Source: Thiosulfatihalobacter marinus
GTDB taxonomy: Bacteria > Pseudomonadota > Alphaproteobacteria > Rhodobacterales > Rhodobacteraceae
Length of the DNA stretch: 64,000 nucleotides
Direction: 5' to 3'
Assembly: GCF_016019955.1 (NCBI RefSeq)
Contig: NZ_JAECRZ010000013.1
Span: 1-64,000 of the forward strand
This document shows, piece after piece, positions 8,566 through 17,182 of the stretch. A program made the translations under genes and the position numbers. How positions within the stretch are numbered: the stretch's first letter is position 1; every line of letters begins with the position of its first letter. The notes beneath the pieces were generated by a model. That model did not search any database and was not told where the DNA came from. It saw nothing but the letters and a program-made list of their open reading frames with translations.

Positions 8566-9546
8566 ATGAAACTGCCACCTCTCAACGCCCTGCGCGCCTT
8601 CGAGGCCGCCGCCCGTCACAACGGCTATACTGCCGCAGCCGACGAATTGTGCGTCACCCGTGGCGCCATAAGTCGGCAGGTCAGGCTGCTGGAAGAGCAT
8701 CTGGGCGTCGCGCTGTTTCATCGCCATGCGCGCGGCGTGACCCTGACCGAAACGGGCAAGGCGCTACTGCCGGTCCTGAGCGACTGTTTCTCGCGGATCA
8801 GCCGCGAAACCTCCAGGATTGGCGCCCGGGCGGACGACCTGCGCCTGATCTGTCCGCCGGGTCTGTCGATCCGCTGGCTGTTCCCGCGCCTGGCGGACTT
8901 CCGCGGCGCCCATCCAGGCATTCGCGTGCGTCTGACCACGGATTTCTATGGCCAGGGCGGGCTGGATCCCGCCGAACACGATCTTGGCCTCTCGCTGGAA
9001 CACTGGCCCGGGCGGCGCGCCGGGCTGAAGGTACAGCCCCTTTTTCCCATGCTGCTCGCGCCGGCCTGCGCCCCGTCCCTGCTGGAGGGGCGCCGGCCCG
9101 TCACCGGTCCGCATGACCTGACCGGCCTGCCCCTGCTGCACGAAAGCCCCACCCGCGAAGACTGGGCCACCTGGACGCGGTATTTCGATGTCACCGTGCT
9201 GGATCCGGCCAACGGCGAGACTTTCCCAAATCTCGATCTGGCCGCCCGCGCCGCCACCATGGGCGGCGGGCTGGTCATGGCCGATCTGTTCCTGTGCCGC
9301 GAAGAACTGGAAAGCGGTGCACTCGTGTTGCCATTGCCGCACATGGCCTGTGCCACGCCACATGGCCGGTTCGCGTTGATCGGGGCGCCGGACAGATGGG
9401 AACTGCCCAACGTGCGCGCCTTTCGCGACTGGGCCGGCGCCCTGGCGGCTGAGGACATGCACAGCTTCTTTCACGGCGCCAACGGCATCGGCCGCACATT
9501 GCCGCCCGAAACCGCCTTGCCCCCCGCGCCAAACTTGCCTACATAG
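8566..9546 (+). CDS. LysR-family transcriptional regulator (GcvA-like)
   Basis: A 326-residue regulator. The N-terminal winged helix-turn-helix (residues 1-65) has the GcvA-subgroup look: LNALRAFEAAARH, then FTAAADEL-type recognition helix with TRGAISRQVRLLEEHLG. A periplasmic-binding-like effector domain follows from about residue 90. It diverges from the DUF1127-like gene and sits upstream of the nitrile hydratase operon, so either could be its target; this is inference only. The C-terminal 20 residues are proline-rich and look like an unstructured extension. Confidence 0.88.
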   Translation: MKLPPLNALRAFEAAARHNGYTAAADELCVTRGAISRQVRLLEEHLGVALFHRHARGVTLTETGKALLPVLSDCFSRISRETSRIGARADDLRLICPPGLSIRWLFPRLADFRGAHPGIRVRLTTDFYGQGGLDPAEHDLGLSLEHWPGRRAGLKVQPLFPMLLAPACAPSLLEGRRPVTGPHDLTGLPLLHESPTREDWATWTRYFDVTVLDPANGETFPNLDLAARAATMGGGLVMADLFLCREELESGALVLPLPHMACATPHGRFALIGAPDRWELPNVRAFRDWAGALAAEDMHSFFHGANGIGRTLPPETALPPAPNLPT

Positions 9547-9584
9547 CGCGCTGAACCAACCGAACGCTCGCTCAGCAGGTCCAT

Positions 9585-9953
9585 ATGGAAAACGTCATCC
9601 TCATCATCCACCTTCTTCTTGCACTGTCCCTTACCGGGGTCGTGCTGATGCAACGTTCGGAAGGCGGTGGCCTGGGCATGGGATCGGGCGGCGGCGGCGG
9701 CGGCGTCATGTCGGGCCGCGCGGCGGCGACGGCCCTGGGCAAGGTGACATGGGTTCTGGCGGCCGCTTTCATCGTGACCTCGATCTCGCTGACAATCATC
9801 GCGGCGCAGAAATCCTCGTCCAGTTCGGTGTTTGATCGCCTGGGCACACAGGCCCCGGCCGAGGAAAGCACCGCGCCCGTGGCACCCGCCGGCGACAGCC
9901 TGCTGCCCCCGGCAGAAGGCGACACCGCACCGCTGGTGCCGCGCGCCGACTGA
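9585..9953 (+). CDS. secG: protein translocase subunit SecG
   Basis: A 122-residue subunit of the SecYEG channel. Two transmembrane helices (about residues 3-22 and 50-72) flank a glycine-rich loop (GGGLGMGSGGGGGG), which is the family hallmark. After the second helix there is a longer Ala/Pro/Ser-rich tail than in E. coli, as is common in alphaproteobacteria. It lies directly upstream of pyrG, a conserved arrangement in this group. Confidence 0.95.
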   Translation: MENVILIIHLLLALSLTGVVLMQRSEGGGLGMGSGGGGGGVMSGRAAATALGKVTWVLAAAFIVTSISLTIIAAQKSSSSSVFDRLGTQAPAEESTAPVAPAGDSLLPPAEGDTAPLVPRAD

Positions 9954-10144
9954 TACCCGGTTGCCAGGCCCCACCCGGGCCACACCACCACAGCTTGAGG
10001 CAGAAAAAACCGCCGCAACAGCATCTTGCGGTTCGGTTGCCAAATAGCTGCGAATCCTTTATGACGTAAGTCCCGTGATGCTGTGACGGTTTCGGCCGTT
10101 TCGGGCGCTTTGAAACATCGACTATCACGGGGGTCGCCAGGCAG

Positions 10145-11788
10145 ATGGCACGCTATATTTTCATTACCGGCGGTGTGGTTTCTTCTCTGGGCAAGGGGCT
10201 GGCCTCTGCGGCTTTGGGCGCGCTGCTCCAGGCGCGCGGCTATACCGTCCGCCTGCGCAAGCTTGATCCCTATCTCAATGTCGATCCGGGCACGATGTCA
10301 CCTTTTGAGCATGGCGAGGTGTTCGTCACAGACGATGGCGCCGAAACCGATCTCGATCTTGGCCATTACGAACGCTTTACCGGCGTGCCCGCGCGCAACA
10401 CGGATTCGGTATCCTCCGGGCGCATCTATTCCAACGTGCTGGAAAAGGAACGGCGCGGTGACTACCTGGGCAAGACCATTCAGGTGGTTCCGCATGTCAC
10501 CAACGAAATCAAGGACTTCATCGGCATCGGTGATGACGAGGTCGATTTCATGCTGTGCGAGATCGGCGGTACGGTGGGCGATATCGAGGGCCTGCCCTTC
10601 TTCGAGGCGATCCGCCAGTTCTCCCACGACAAGCCGCGCGGTCAGTGCATCTTCATGCATCTCACGCTGCTGCCCTATCTGGCCGCGTCCGGCGAGCTGA
10701 AAACCAAACCCACTCAGCACTCGGTCAAGGAATTGCAATCCATCGGCATCGCGCCCGATATCCTTGTCTGCCGCTCTGAACAGCCGATCCCCGAGAAAGA
10801 ACGCCAGAAAATCGCCCTGTTCTGCAACGTGCGCACAGAGCACGTCGTGGCCGCCTATGACCTCAAGTCGATCTACGAGGCGCCGCTTGCCTATCATCGC
10901 GAAGGGCTGGACCAGGCCGTGCTCGATGCGTTTGGCATTGCCCCCGCCCCGCGCCCCGATCTGCGCGTCTGGGAAGACGTGGTGGACCGCATCCACAACA
11001 CCGACGGCACTATCAACGTGGCGATTGTCGGCAAATACACCCAGCTGGAAGACGCCTATAAATCCATCAAGGAGGCGCTGACCCATGGCGGCATGGCCAA
11101 CCGCGTCAAGGTGAACGTGTCCTGGGTGGATGCCGAGGTGTTCGACAAGGAAGACGCCGCGCCCTATCTGGAAGGCTATGACGCGATCCTCGTGCCCGGC
11201 GGCTTTGGCGAGCGCGGCACCGAGGGCAAGATCAAGGCCGCGCAATTTGCCCGCGAACGCAAGGTGCCCTATCTCGGGATTTGCCTGGGAATGCAGATGG
11301 CCGTGATCGAAGCGGCGCGCAATGTCGCCGGGATCCGGACCGCCGGTTCCGAAGAGTTCGACCACGAAGCGGGCGGCAAACGGTTCGAACCGGTGGTCTA
11401 TCACCTCAAGGAATGGGTGCAGGGCAACGCCAAGGTCACGCGCAAGCATGACGACGACAAGGGCGGCACCATGCGGCTTGGGTCGTATGACGCGGTGCTG
11501 GGCGAAGGCACGAAAGTGGCCGGGGTCTATGGCGCCACCGCGATCGAAGAACGCCACCGTCACCGCTACGAGGTGGACACCACCTATCGCGACAAGCTTG
11601 AAGACTGCGGTCTGAAATTCTCGGGCATGTCGCCCGATGGCCGCCTGCCCGAGATTGTCGAATGGGCCGATCATCCGTGGTTCATCGGCGTGCAGTTCCA
11701 CCCTGAACTGAAATCCAAACCGTTTGATCCCCACCCCCTGTTCCGCGATTTCGTGCGCGCCGCCAAGGATAATTCGCGGCTGGTGTGA
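10145..11788 (+). CDS. pyrG: CTP synthase
   Basis: Converts UTP to CTP using glutamine and ATP. The 547 residues have the two expected domains. The N-terminal synthetase domain has [14 protein letters not shown] as the ATP site and the [14 protein letters not shown] region. The C-terminal class I glutamine amidotransferase (from about residue 290) has the nucleophile in GICLGMQ and the His/Glu pair in FHPELKS. Full length with no anomaly. The 190-bp upstream region contains no obvious gene. Confidence 0.98.
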   Translation: MARYIFITGGVVSSLGKGLASAALGALLQARGYTVRLRKLDPYLNVDPGTMSPFEHGEVFVTDDGAETDLDLGHYERFTGVPARNTDSVSSGRIYSNVLEKERRGDYLGKTIQVVPHVTNEIKDFIGIGDDEVDFMLCEIGGTVGDIEGLPFFEAIRQFSHDKPRGQCIFMHLTLLPYLAASGELKTKPTQHSVKELQSIGIAPDILVCRSEQPIPEKERQKIALFCNVRTEHVVAAYDLKSIYEAPLAYHREGLDQAVLDAFGIAPAPRPDLRVWEDVVDRIHNTDGTINVAIVGKYTQLEDAYKSIKEALTHGGMANRVKVNVSWVDAEVFDKEDAAPYLEGYDAILVPGGFGERGTEGKIKAAQFARERKVPYLGICLGMQMAVIEAARNVAGIRTAGSEEFDHEAGGKRFEPVVYHLKEWVQGNAKVTRKHDDDKGGTMRLGSYDAVLGEGTKVAGVYGATAIEERHRHRYEVDTTYRDKLEDCGLKFSGMSPDGRLPEIVEWADHPWFIGVQFHPELKSKPFDPHPLFRDFVRAAKDNSRLV

Positions 11789-11830
11789 CCCCCGTCCCAA
11801 CGCGTCCGGGCCTGGCCCGAACGCCTGCCC

Positions 11831-12364
11831 TCACTTGGAAAACCGGGCCCGAACCGAGCTCATGTCAAGCTGGTGCTCGGTCAAACCGTCCGGTTCCCAT
11901 TCACTGCGTTCCGCTTCGAAAAAATCGCCGCCATACACATGAATTGCCGCGGTCAGGCGCGGGATCGGGTTGGTAACGGAATGGATGATGTCCGGCCCCA
12001 TCGGACAAACATCCCCCGTCGACAACGCCCGCGCGCCCGCCGCCTCGATCAGCCCGTCAGGATGATCCTTGATCCTGCGCCAGAAAATATTGTCCTCGCG
12101 CCCACCATAGATGCCGATCACCTCCCACATCTCATGATTATGAGGCGGGATCGTAAATGACGGTCGCCACGCAAGATTCAGGATCGTCAGATCAGGTGAT
12201 TGGTATAGCGGCGTGATGCCCGGCTCGGTTGGTTCCCCCAAAGCGGCCATCACCGCCGACGGGTTCGCCATTGCCCGCCGCACAATTTCGGCGGCGGCCT
12301 TATGTGTCGGGTCATGATCCACCGCGTCGCGGCAATCGGATACAAAACGGTCAATATCAAACAT
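11831..12364 (-). CDS. cupin-fold metal-dependent protein (cysteine dioxygenase-like)
   Basis: A 177-residue protein of the RmlC-like cupin superfamily, close to the COG5553 group of predicted metal-dependent enzymes with a double-stranded beta helix. The first cupin motif is visible as PPHNHEMWEVIGIYGG (metal-binding His pair and Glu) and the second as VTNPIPRLTAAIHVYGGDF with a late His. These residues would bind Fe(II) as in cysteine/cysteamine dioxygenases; substrate unknown. The ATG at 12364 (MFDIDRF) was chosen over an upstream start that adds a low-quality basic segment. Confidence 0.75.
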   Translation of the reverse strand: MFDIDRFVSDCRDAVDHDPTHKAAAEIVRRAMANPSAVMAALGEPTEPGITPLYQSPDLTILNLAWRPSFTIPPHNHEMWEVIGIYGGREDNIFWRRIKDHPDGLIEAAGARALSTGDVCPMGPDIIHSVTNPIPRLTAAIHVYGGDFFEAERSEWEPDGLTEHQLDMSSVRARFSK

Positions 12365-12507
12365 GGTGCGCCTCCCGGCGACCAGTGTAGCACAACCGAT
12401 CTTCCAGAGCCGTGCCACCGCTTGCGGAGCACGTCATGGTGAACAAGCCTGGCGGTGTTGCATTCCTTGCCAACTCCTTGCGTGCGCTCACTTTACACCC
12501 CCCGGAT

Positions 12508-12558
12508 ACCGAACTTGCACCGACGTGTTACCGACGCAATACCGACGTGATACCAACG
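12508..12558. repeat. 11-bp-spaced ACCGACG iteron array, site 1
   Basis: Five heptamers start exactly 11 bp apart: ACCGAAC (12508), ACCGACG (12519), ACCGACG (12530), ACCGACG (12541) and ACCAACG (12552). Spacing of about one DNA turn places them on one helix face, which suggests cooperative protein binding. The array lies in the divergent intergenic region between the cupin gene and the secreted protein gene at 12657, followed by a short TTTCGA-A-TCGAAA palindrome at 12590-12602. A second, more degenerate site lies at 18931-18989. Confidence 0.65.
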
Positions 12559-12656
12559 CCCAGATCCCCGCAAAACAGGGGCATTAACCTTTCGAATCGA
12601 AAAGACTGGCGAAAAATTCATTTTGCGGCCTTCCACGGCGGCGCTATCCTTGCCCC

Positions 12657-13328
12657 ATGCGCCTCATACCCACCCTTGCCCTTGCCGCCAGCCTTGCCGC
12701 GCTGCCCGCGGCGGCCTGCGAAACGCCGGTTTGTCTGGTCGGGGCCGATACGCTGTCGCTGGCGCGCGTCATCACCTTTGACGATCAGCCCAGTTCCTTT
12801 GGCGTGGGCCGCCAGATCGACGGCTTGCTGATCCAGCCCGGCGTGTCCTTTGGCGAACGGTTCGCCGGGCAGATCCTGAGCCGCGAAGGCAATTTCGACC
12901 GTGTCGGCGGCACCGCGCTGGCACCGCTGGCCCTTCTGCCCGGCGCGCCCGGACAAACCCTGGGCATTTTGCGCCTGATGGCCACTTCGGTGCTGCATGG
13001 CCATGGCCCAGAAGGCTTTCCCAAACCCGAAGCCACCGGCGAAGGCGCCATTGCCGTGCTGTTTGAAAACGACCAGTCCGCGCTGGCCTTTGACATTCGC
13101 GGCGGCGAGCTGGGCGAGGCCCGCGTCACCTTTCTGCGCCGTGACGGGCGCCCCATTCATACCCTGCGCCTCGGCCCGCTGGCCGAGGCCAGCTATGGCT
13201 TTCAACGCCTTGATGACATTGCGGATATTGCCGGACTGGTGATCGAAAACTCCGATCCCGAAGGCATCGCGATGGACAATCTGCGCTTTGAGCGAAACGC
13301 CACCCTGTCCCTGCTGACGCGCCGCTGA
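12657..13328 (+). CDS. secreted/periplasmic protein of unknown function
   Basis: A 223-residue protein I do not recognise. It starts with a clear Sec signal peptide (about residues 1-20, cleavage after LPAAA just before CETPVC). Two cysteines near the mature N terminus may form a disulfide. The remainder is beta-rich (VITFDDQPSSFGVG, then GEARVTFLRRDGRPIHTLRLG, then AMDNLRFE) and resembles single-domain extracellular lectin-like or PEP-CTERM-associated proteins, though no sorting tail is present. Its upstream region carries the 11-bp iterons, so it may be controlled through them. Confidence 0.65.
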   Translation: MRLIPTLALAASLAALPAAACETPVCLVGADTLSLARVITFDDQPSSFGVGRQIDGLLIQPGVSFGERFAGQILSREGNFDRVGGTALAPLALLPGAPGQTLGILRLMATSVLHGHGPEGFPKPEATGEGAIAVLFENDQSALAFDIRGGELGEARVTFLRRDGRPIHTLRLGPLAEASYGFQRLDDIADIAGLVIENSDPEGIAMDNLRFERNATLSLLTRR

Positions 13329-13401
13329 TCCCGGCGCCCCCTTGCCAAGCCGCGCGTTCTGTATCAGCCTTGCCGGGACAGCATTTCAAAAGGGGGACAG
13401 G

Positions 13402-13698
13402 ATGATGGCCAAAGGCTATTGGGTTGCGCGTGTCGATGTCGACAATCTGGACGAATACAAGAAATACATTGCCGCCAACGCCGCGCCGCTGGCCGCGTAT
13501 CAGGGCCGGTTCCTGGTGCGTGGCGGGCAGTTCGAAACACCCGAAGGCAGCAGCCGCAGCCGCAACGTGGTGATTGAATTTCCCTCTTACCAGGCGGCGC
13601 TGGACTGTTACCACAGCCCCGGCTATCAGGCCGCCAAGGCGATCCGCGAGGCCCACAGCACCGGAGATGTGGTGATCATCGAAGGCTATGACGGCTGA
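13402..13698 (+). CDS. DUF1330 domain protein
   Basis: A 98-residue ferredoxin-like alpha-beta barrel protein of the DUF1330 (NIPSNAP/dimeric alpha-beta barrel) group. Motifs are KGYWVARVDVDNLDEYKKY near the start, RFLVRGG in the middle and a C-terminal VIIEGYDG. Function of the family is unknown. A strong AGGGGG site lies five bases before the ATG at 13402 (a second ATG follows immediately). Its stop codon overlaps the start of the first TerB-like gene, suggesting one transcript through to the PhnD-like gene. Confidence 0.87.
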   Translation: MMAKGYWVARVDVDNLDEYKKYIAANAAPLAAYQGRFLVRGGQFETPEGSSRSRNVVIEFPSYQAALDCYHSPGYQAAKAIREAHSTGDVVIIEGYDG

Positions 13699-14123
13699 TG
13701 TGGGAAGCCCTGTTCCTTCGTCTGCGGGGCGGCGTGCCCGAACCGGCCCTGCCCGAACCGGATGAAAAGCTCGCACTGGGGGCTTTGCTGGTCCGGGTGG
13801 CGAAATCGGACCGGCACTATGATGCCGCCGAGATCGGCGAGATCGACCGCATCCTGGCCGGCACGTTTCATCTCAACCCGGTCGAGGCCGCCAAGATGCG
13901 CGCCACCTGCGAAAAACTTGACGCCGCCGCCCCCGGCACCCCCGATTTTGCCCTGCTGATCAGGCAGAACGTGGATTATCCCCACCGGCTGGCGATGGTA
14001 CGCGCCTTGTGGCGGGTGATCATGGCCGATGGCGCCCATGCCCCCGAGGAGGATGCCACCCTGCGGGAGATCGAGACCATGCTGGGGATTGACGCAACCG
14101 ACTCGCCGCTGGCGGGGCAGTAG
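13698..14123 (+). CDS. TerB-family protein, first paralog
   Basis: A 141-residue all-helical protein of the TerB/COG4103 type. Diagnostic features are LALGALLVRVAKSDRHYDAAEIGEIDRIL and, symmetrically, ALWRVIMADGAHAPEEDATLREIETMLGI, with acidic residues that bind metal in TerB structures. Such stand-alone TerB proteins are common and not specifically tied to tellurite resistance. Start codon overlaps the DUF1330 stop. A second paralog follows 107 bp later, with a dispersed hairpin element in between. Confidence 0.83.
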   Translation: MWEALFLRLRGGVPEPALPEPDEKLALGALLVRVAKSDRHYDAAEIGEIDRILAGTFHLNPVEAAKMRATCEKLDAAAPGTPDFALLIRQNVDYPHRLAMVRALWRVIMADGAHAPEEDATLREIETMLGIDATDSPLAGQ

Positions 14124-14130
14124 AAAAAGA

Positions 14131-14190
14131 GGGGGCGCTGCCCCCGTCGCCCCTGGCGACTCCCCCGGGATATTTTTGGCCAAAAGAAGA
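14131..14190. repeat. dispersed intergenic hairpin element, copy 2 (single core)
   Basis: GGGGGC-GCT-GCCCCC hairpin (14131-14145), then GTCGCC-CCT-GGCGAC hairpin, then TCCCCCGGGATATTTTTGGC and CAAAAGAAGA (core up to 14190). Same module order as copy 1 but without the inverted second core. It separates the two TerB-like genes inside what is otherwise a compact operon. Confidence 0.78.
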
Positions 14191-14230
14191 GCCGTTGCAG
14201 GGGCGCGATGTTGCGATTACACCATTGCCC

Positions 14231-14671
14231 ATGTTTGCCGATTTCCTGAAACGCCTGACGGCGCCCGCCCCCGAACCGCTGGACGACAGCGGCGCCCGCC
14301 TTGCCCTGACCGCGTTGCTGGTGCGCATTGCCCGCACCGATGGCGAATATGCCCGTGAAGAGGCCGAGCAGATCGTTCGGATCGTTTCCAGGCGCTATGG
14401 GCTGGATCAGGCCGGGGCCGACGCCCTGCGCCGGGAGGCCGAGGTGCTGGAGGACGAGGCGCCCGACACGGTGCGCTTTACCCGTGCGATCAAGGAGGCG
14501 GTGCCGCTGGACGAGCGGACCGGAGTGATCGAGGCGATGTGGCAGGTGGTTCTGGCGGACGGGCAGCGCGATGACGAGGAAGACGCGCTGGTGCGGCTGG
14601 CGGCCAATCTTCTGGGCATTTCCGACCGCGACAGCGCGTTGGCCCGCCAGAGGGTGGCCGGGGACGGATGA
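14231..14671 (+). CDS. TerB-family protein, second paralog
   Basis: A 146-residue paralog of the preceding protein: LALTALLVRIARTDGEYAREEAEQIVRIV in the first half and AMWQVVLADGQRDDEEDALVRLAANLLGI in the second. The acidic positions are conserved between the two copies, suggesting a shared metal-dependent fold. An ATG at 14231 gives the family-like start MFADFLKRL; an earlier in-frame start would run into the repeat element. Its stop overlaps the start of the PhnD-like gene as ATGA. Confidence 0.83.
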   Translation: MFADFLKRLTAPAPEPLDDSGARLALTALLVRIARTDGEYAREEAEQIVRIVSRRYGLDQAGADALRREAEVLEDEAPDTVRFTRAIKEAVPLDERTGVIEAMWQVVLADGQRDDEEDALVRLAANLLGISDRDSALARQRVAGDG

Positions 14672-15402
14672 TCGCCAGTCTTGCCATGTATGACCGCCCG
14701 GAAACGGCCGCGGCGAATGACCGGTTTTGGCAGGCCATTCGGGCGGCGCTGGGGAACGGGCCGGACGGGCTGAGCCGCGACGCGGATCTGTGGGACATCT
14801 GGCAATCCCCCGATCTGTTGCTGGCGCAAACCTGTGGCCTGCCCTACCGGGCACGGCTGCATAGCCATGTCACGCTGGTGGCAACCCCTGATTATGGCCT
14901 GCCTGGCTGTCCGCCGGGGCATTACAACTCGGTTCTGGTCGCGCATAGGGCGCGCCTTGGCGCCCCGCTGGCGGCGTTTGACGGCGCCAGCCTGGCCTAT
15001 AATGAAGCGCTGTCGCAATCGGGCTGGGCCGCCCCATGCGCGCATTTCGCCGCCCATGGGCTGAGCATCGGTGCGCGGCTTGAGACCGGGGCGCATCGCG
15101 CCTCGGCCCGGGCGGTGGCAGAGCGGCGGGCGGATCTCGCCGCGCTGGACGCGCTGACCTGGGACCTGATCCGGCGCTTTGATGATTTCGCGGCCGATCT
15201 GGTTGAAATCGGGCGCACCGCCCCGAGCCCGGCGCTGCCGTTTATCACTGCCGGGGGGCGCGATCCGGTCGCGCTGCGCGGCGCGCTGCGCGGCGCTGTT
15301 GACAGGATGTCGGCGGCGGATCGGGCGCTGCTTGGCCTGCGTGGCATCGTAGATCTGCCACAAAGCGCCTATCTGGCGATGCCCCTGCCGCCCGCACCCT
15401 GA
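14668..15402 (+). CDS. PhnD-like substrate-binding-fold protein lacking a signal peptide
   Basis: A 244-residue protein with the phosphate/phosphite/phosphonate-binding (PhnD, COG3221) fold: an N-terminal ASLAMYDRPETAAANDRFW region, FDGASLAYNEALSQSG and LDALTWDLIRRF. Unlike transport receptors it starts directly with the mature domain and has no signal peptide or lipobox, and no ABC permease of that type is adjacent. It may be a cytoplasmic ligand sensor, or exported in a way I cannot see. Translationally coupled to the TerB-like gene through ATGA. Confidence 0.75.
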   Translation: MIASLAMYDRPETAAANDRFWQAIRAALGNGPDGLSRDADLWDIWQSPDLLLAQTCGLPYRARLHSHVTLVATPDYGLPGCPPGHYNSVLVAHRARLGAPLAAFDGASLAYNEALSQSGWAAPCAHFAAHGLSIGARLETGAHRASARAVAERRADLAALDALTWDLIRRFDDFAADLVEIGRTAPSPALPFITAGGRDPVALRGALRGAVDRMSAADRALLGLRGIVDLPQSAYLAMPLPPAP

Positions 15403-15529
15403 CCATTCGGCAGCCCGACCGGGCAATTCGGCGCAATTCCCCCCGCGTCATCCCTTTTGAACGTTGCATTCGTGCGTTTTTTCATTCCTATTGAGGCACT
15501 GATACGACAATCACACCGATGGGGACCCC

Positions 15530-16303
15530 TTGGCTGATACCGCGCCCGTTCTGGAAATCCGCAACCTGCACAAAGCCTATGGCGACCTTGAGGTCATCAA
15601 GGGGGTCGATATCACCGCCCGGCGGGGCGACGTGGTTTCGCTGATCGGTTCGTCGGGATCGGGCAAATCGACCATCCTGCGCTGCGCCAATCTTCTGGAA
15701 GACAGCCAGCAGGGCGAGATCCTGTTCAAGGGCGAGCCTGTCACGTGGCGCGGCAGTGGCCCGCACCGTCATCCGGGCGACGCCAGGCAGGTGTTGCGTA
15801 TCCGCACCAACCTGTCGATGGTATTCCAACAGTTCAACCTGTGGGCCCATATGACCATCCTGCAAAACGTGATGGAGGCACCGCTGTCGGTGCTGGGGCG
15901 GGACCGGTCCGAGGTCGAGTCCTCGGCGCGCAAATATCTGGACAAGGTGGGGATCGGCGACAAGTGCGATGTCTACCCGGCGCAACTTTCGGGCGGCCAG
16001 CAACAGCGCGCGGCGATTGCGCGGGCGCTGTGCATGGAACCCGAGGCCCTTTTGTTCGACGAACCCACCTCGGCGCTCGATCCCGAGCTGGAACAGGAAG
16101 TGGTGCGCGTGATCAAGGCGCTGGCAGAAGAAGGCCGGACCATGCTGATCGTGACCCATGACATGAAACTGGCCAATGATGTGTCGGATCACGTGGTGTT
16201 CCTGCATCAGGGGCTGATCGAGGAACAGGGCGATCCCGAAACGTTGTTCGGATCGCCCAAATCCGAGCGGTTGCAGCAGTTTCTCAGCTCGACCGCGGCC
16301 TGA
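15530..16303 (+). CDS. amino-acid/polyamine ABC transporter ATP-binding protein (HisP-like)
   Basis: The 257-residue ATPase of a polar amino-acid uptake system. Walker A GSSGSGKST (about residues 41-49), Q-loop FQQFNLW, signature LSGGQQQR, Walker B ALLFDEPTSALD and switch VTHDM are all intact. The GSGPHRHPGD insertion is typical of the histidine/lysine/arginine/octopine subgroup. The frame has no usable ATG at its 5' end; it starts with TTG at 15530 preceded by GGGGA, a weaker start that may lower ATPase expression relative to the receptor. First gene of a four-gene transporter operon. Confidence 0.93.
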   Translation: MADTAPVLEIRNLHKAYGDLEVIKGVDITARRGDVVSLIGSSGSGKSTILRCANLLEDSQQGEILFKGEPVTWRGSGPHRHPGDARQVLRIRTNLSMVFQQFNLWAHMTILQNVMEAPLSVLGRDRSEVESSARKYLDKVGIGDKCDVYPAQLSGGQQQRAAIARALCMEPEALLFDEPTSALDPELEQEVVRVIKALAEEGRTMLIVTHDMKLANDVSDHVVFLHQGLIEEQGDPETLFGSPKSERLQQFLSSTAA

Positions 16304-16339
16304 ACCAAGAAGAAGAAACCAAACATGGGAGTAACCAAA

Positions 16340-17062
16340 ATGAAAAAGCTTATCCTTGGCACCGCCGTTCTGGCGCTGAGCGCCGGACTCGCCCTGGCCG
16401 ATGGCGACGGCAAGACCGTGCGCATGGGCACAGAAGGCGCCTATGCCCCCTGGAACTTTGTCAACGATGCCGGCGAGATCGACGGGTTCGAGCGCGAGTT
16501 GGGCGACGAACTGTGCATGCGCGCCGAGCTGAAATGCGAATGGGTCAAGAACGACTGGGATTCGATCATTCCGAACCTGGTGTCGGGCAACTACGATACC
16601 ATTGTCGCCGGCATGTCGATCACCGACGAGCGTGACGAGGTCATCGACTTTACCCAGCCCTACACCCCGCCGGATCCGTCCACCTATGCGGCGCTGGATT
16701 CCGGGCTTGATGTCGAGGGTGCCGTGATCGCGGCGCAGGCGGCGACCATCCAGGCGGCCTATATCGCCGAAAAGGGCTGGACCCTGATCGAATTCGCCAC
16801 GCCCGAGGAAACCGTGGCCGCCGTGCGCAATGGCGAGGCCGACGCGGTACTGGCCGACAAGAGCTTTCTGGAAACCGTTGTGGGCCAGGACGGTCTGGTG
16901 ATGCTGGAGCGGACCGAATCCATCGGTGGCGGCGTCGGTATGGGGCTGCGTGAGTCCGACGGTGAACTGCGCGCCAAGTTCGACGCGGCGATCCAGTCGA
17001 TGAAGGACGACGGCTCGCTGAACAAGCTGATCGCCAAATGGGAAGTCTCTTCCCTGTGGTAA
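16340..17062 (+). CDS. ABC transporter substrate-binding protein (basic amino acid/polyamine type)
   Basis: A 240-residue periplasmic receptor. A signal peptide (MKKLILGTAVLALSAGLALA, about 20 residues) is followed by the family-3 solute-binding fold: VRMGTEGAYAPWNF, GFERELGDELC, DWDSIIPNLVSGNYDTIVAGMSIT. The last of these contains the Asp that in HisJ/LAO-type proteins binds the alpha-amino group. Start chosen at 16340 with GGGAGT seven bases upstream; an in-frame ATG five codons earlier would disrupt the signal peptide. With Puu-like genes downstream, a diamine or ornithine-like ligand is plausible but inferred. Confidence 0.92.
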   Translation: MKKLILGTAVLALSAGLALADGDGKTVRMGTEGAYAPWNFVNDAGEIDGFERELGDELCMRAELKCEWVKNDWDSIIPNLVSGNYDTIVAGMSITDERDEVIDFTQPYTPPDPSTYAALDSGLDVEGAVIAAQAATIQAAYIAEKGWTLIEFATPEETVAAVRNGEADAVLADKSFLETVVGQDGLVMLERTESIGGGVGMGLRESDGELRAKFDAAIQSMKDDGSLNKLIAKWEVSSLW

Positions 17063-17082
17063 ACTGATCCGGATGGATCCCG

Positions 17083-17108
17083 GGATGCGCGGCACCGCCC
17101 GCGCATCC
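17083..17108 (+). other. intraoperonic stem-loop after the receptor gene
   Basis: A perfect 10-bp stem, GGATGCGCGG / CCGCGCATCC, with a 6-nt loop and no T-tract lies between the receptor gene and the first permease gene. Such hairpins typically protect the upstream mRNA from 3' exonucleases, allowing more receptor than permease to be made. Its role here is inferred. Confidence 0.6.
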
Positions 17109-17182
17109 GCCCAACAATCGCCCCTGCCCCGGCCATGCGGGCCAACGATACGGCGGCCTGACGGACAAGGACAGACCGACAG

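Noticed and set aside
12365-12656. Possible small RNA or riboswitch in the 292-bp gap
   Set aside because: Only iterons and a short palindrome are visible; no stable multi-helix structure or terminator was found by eye.
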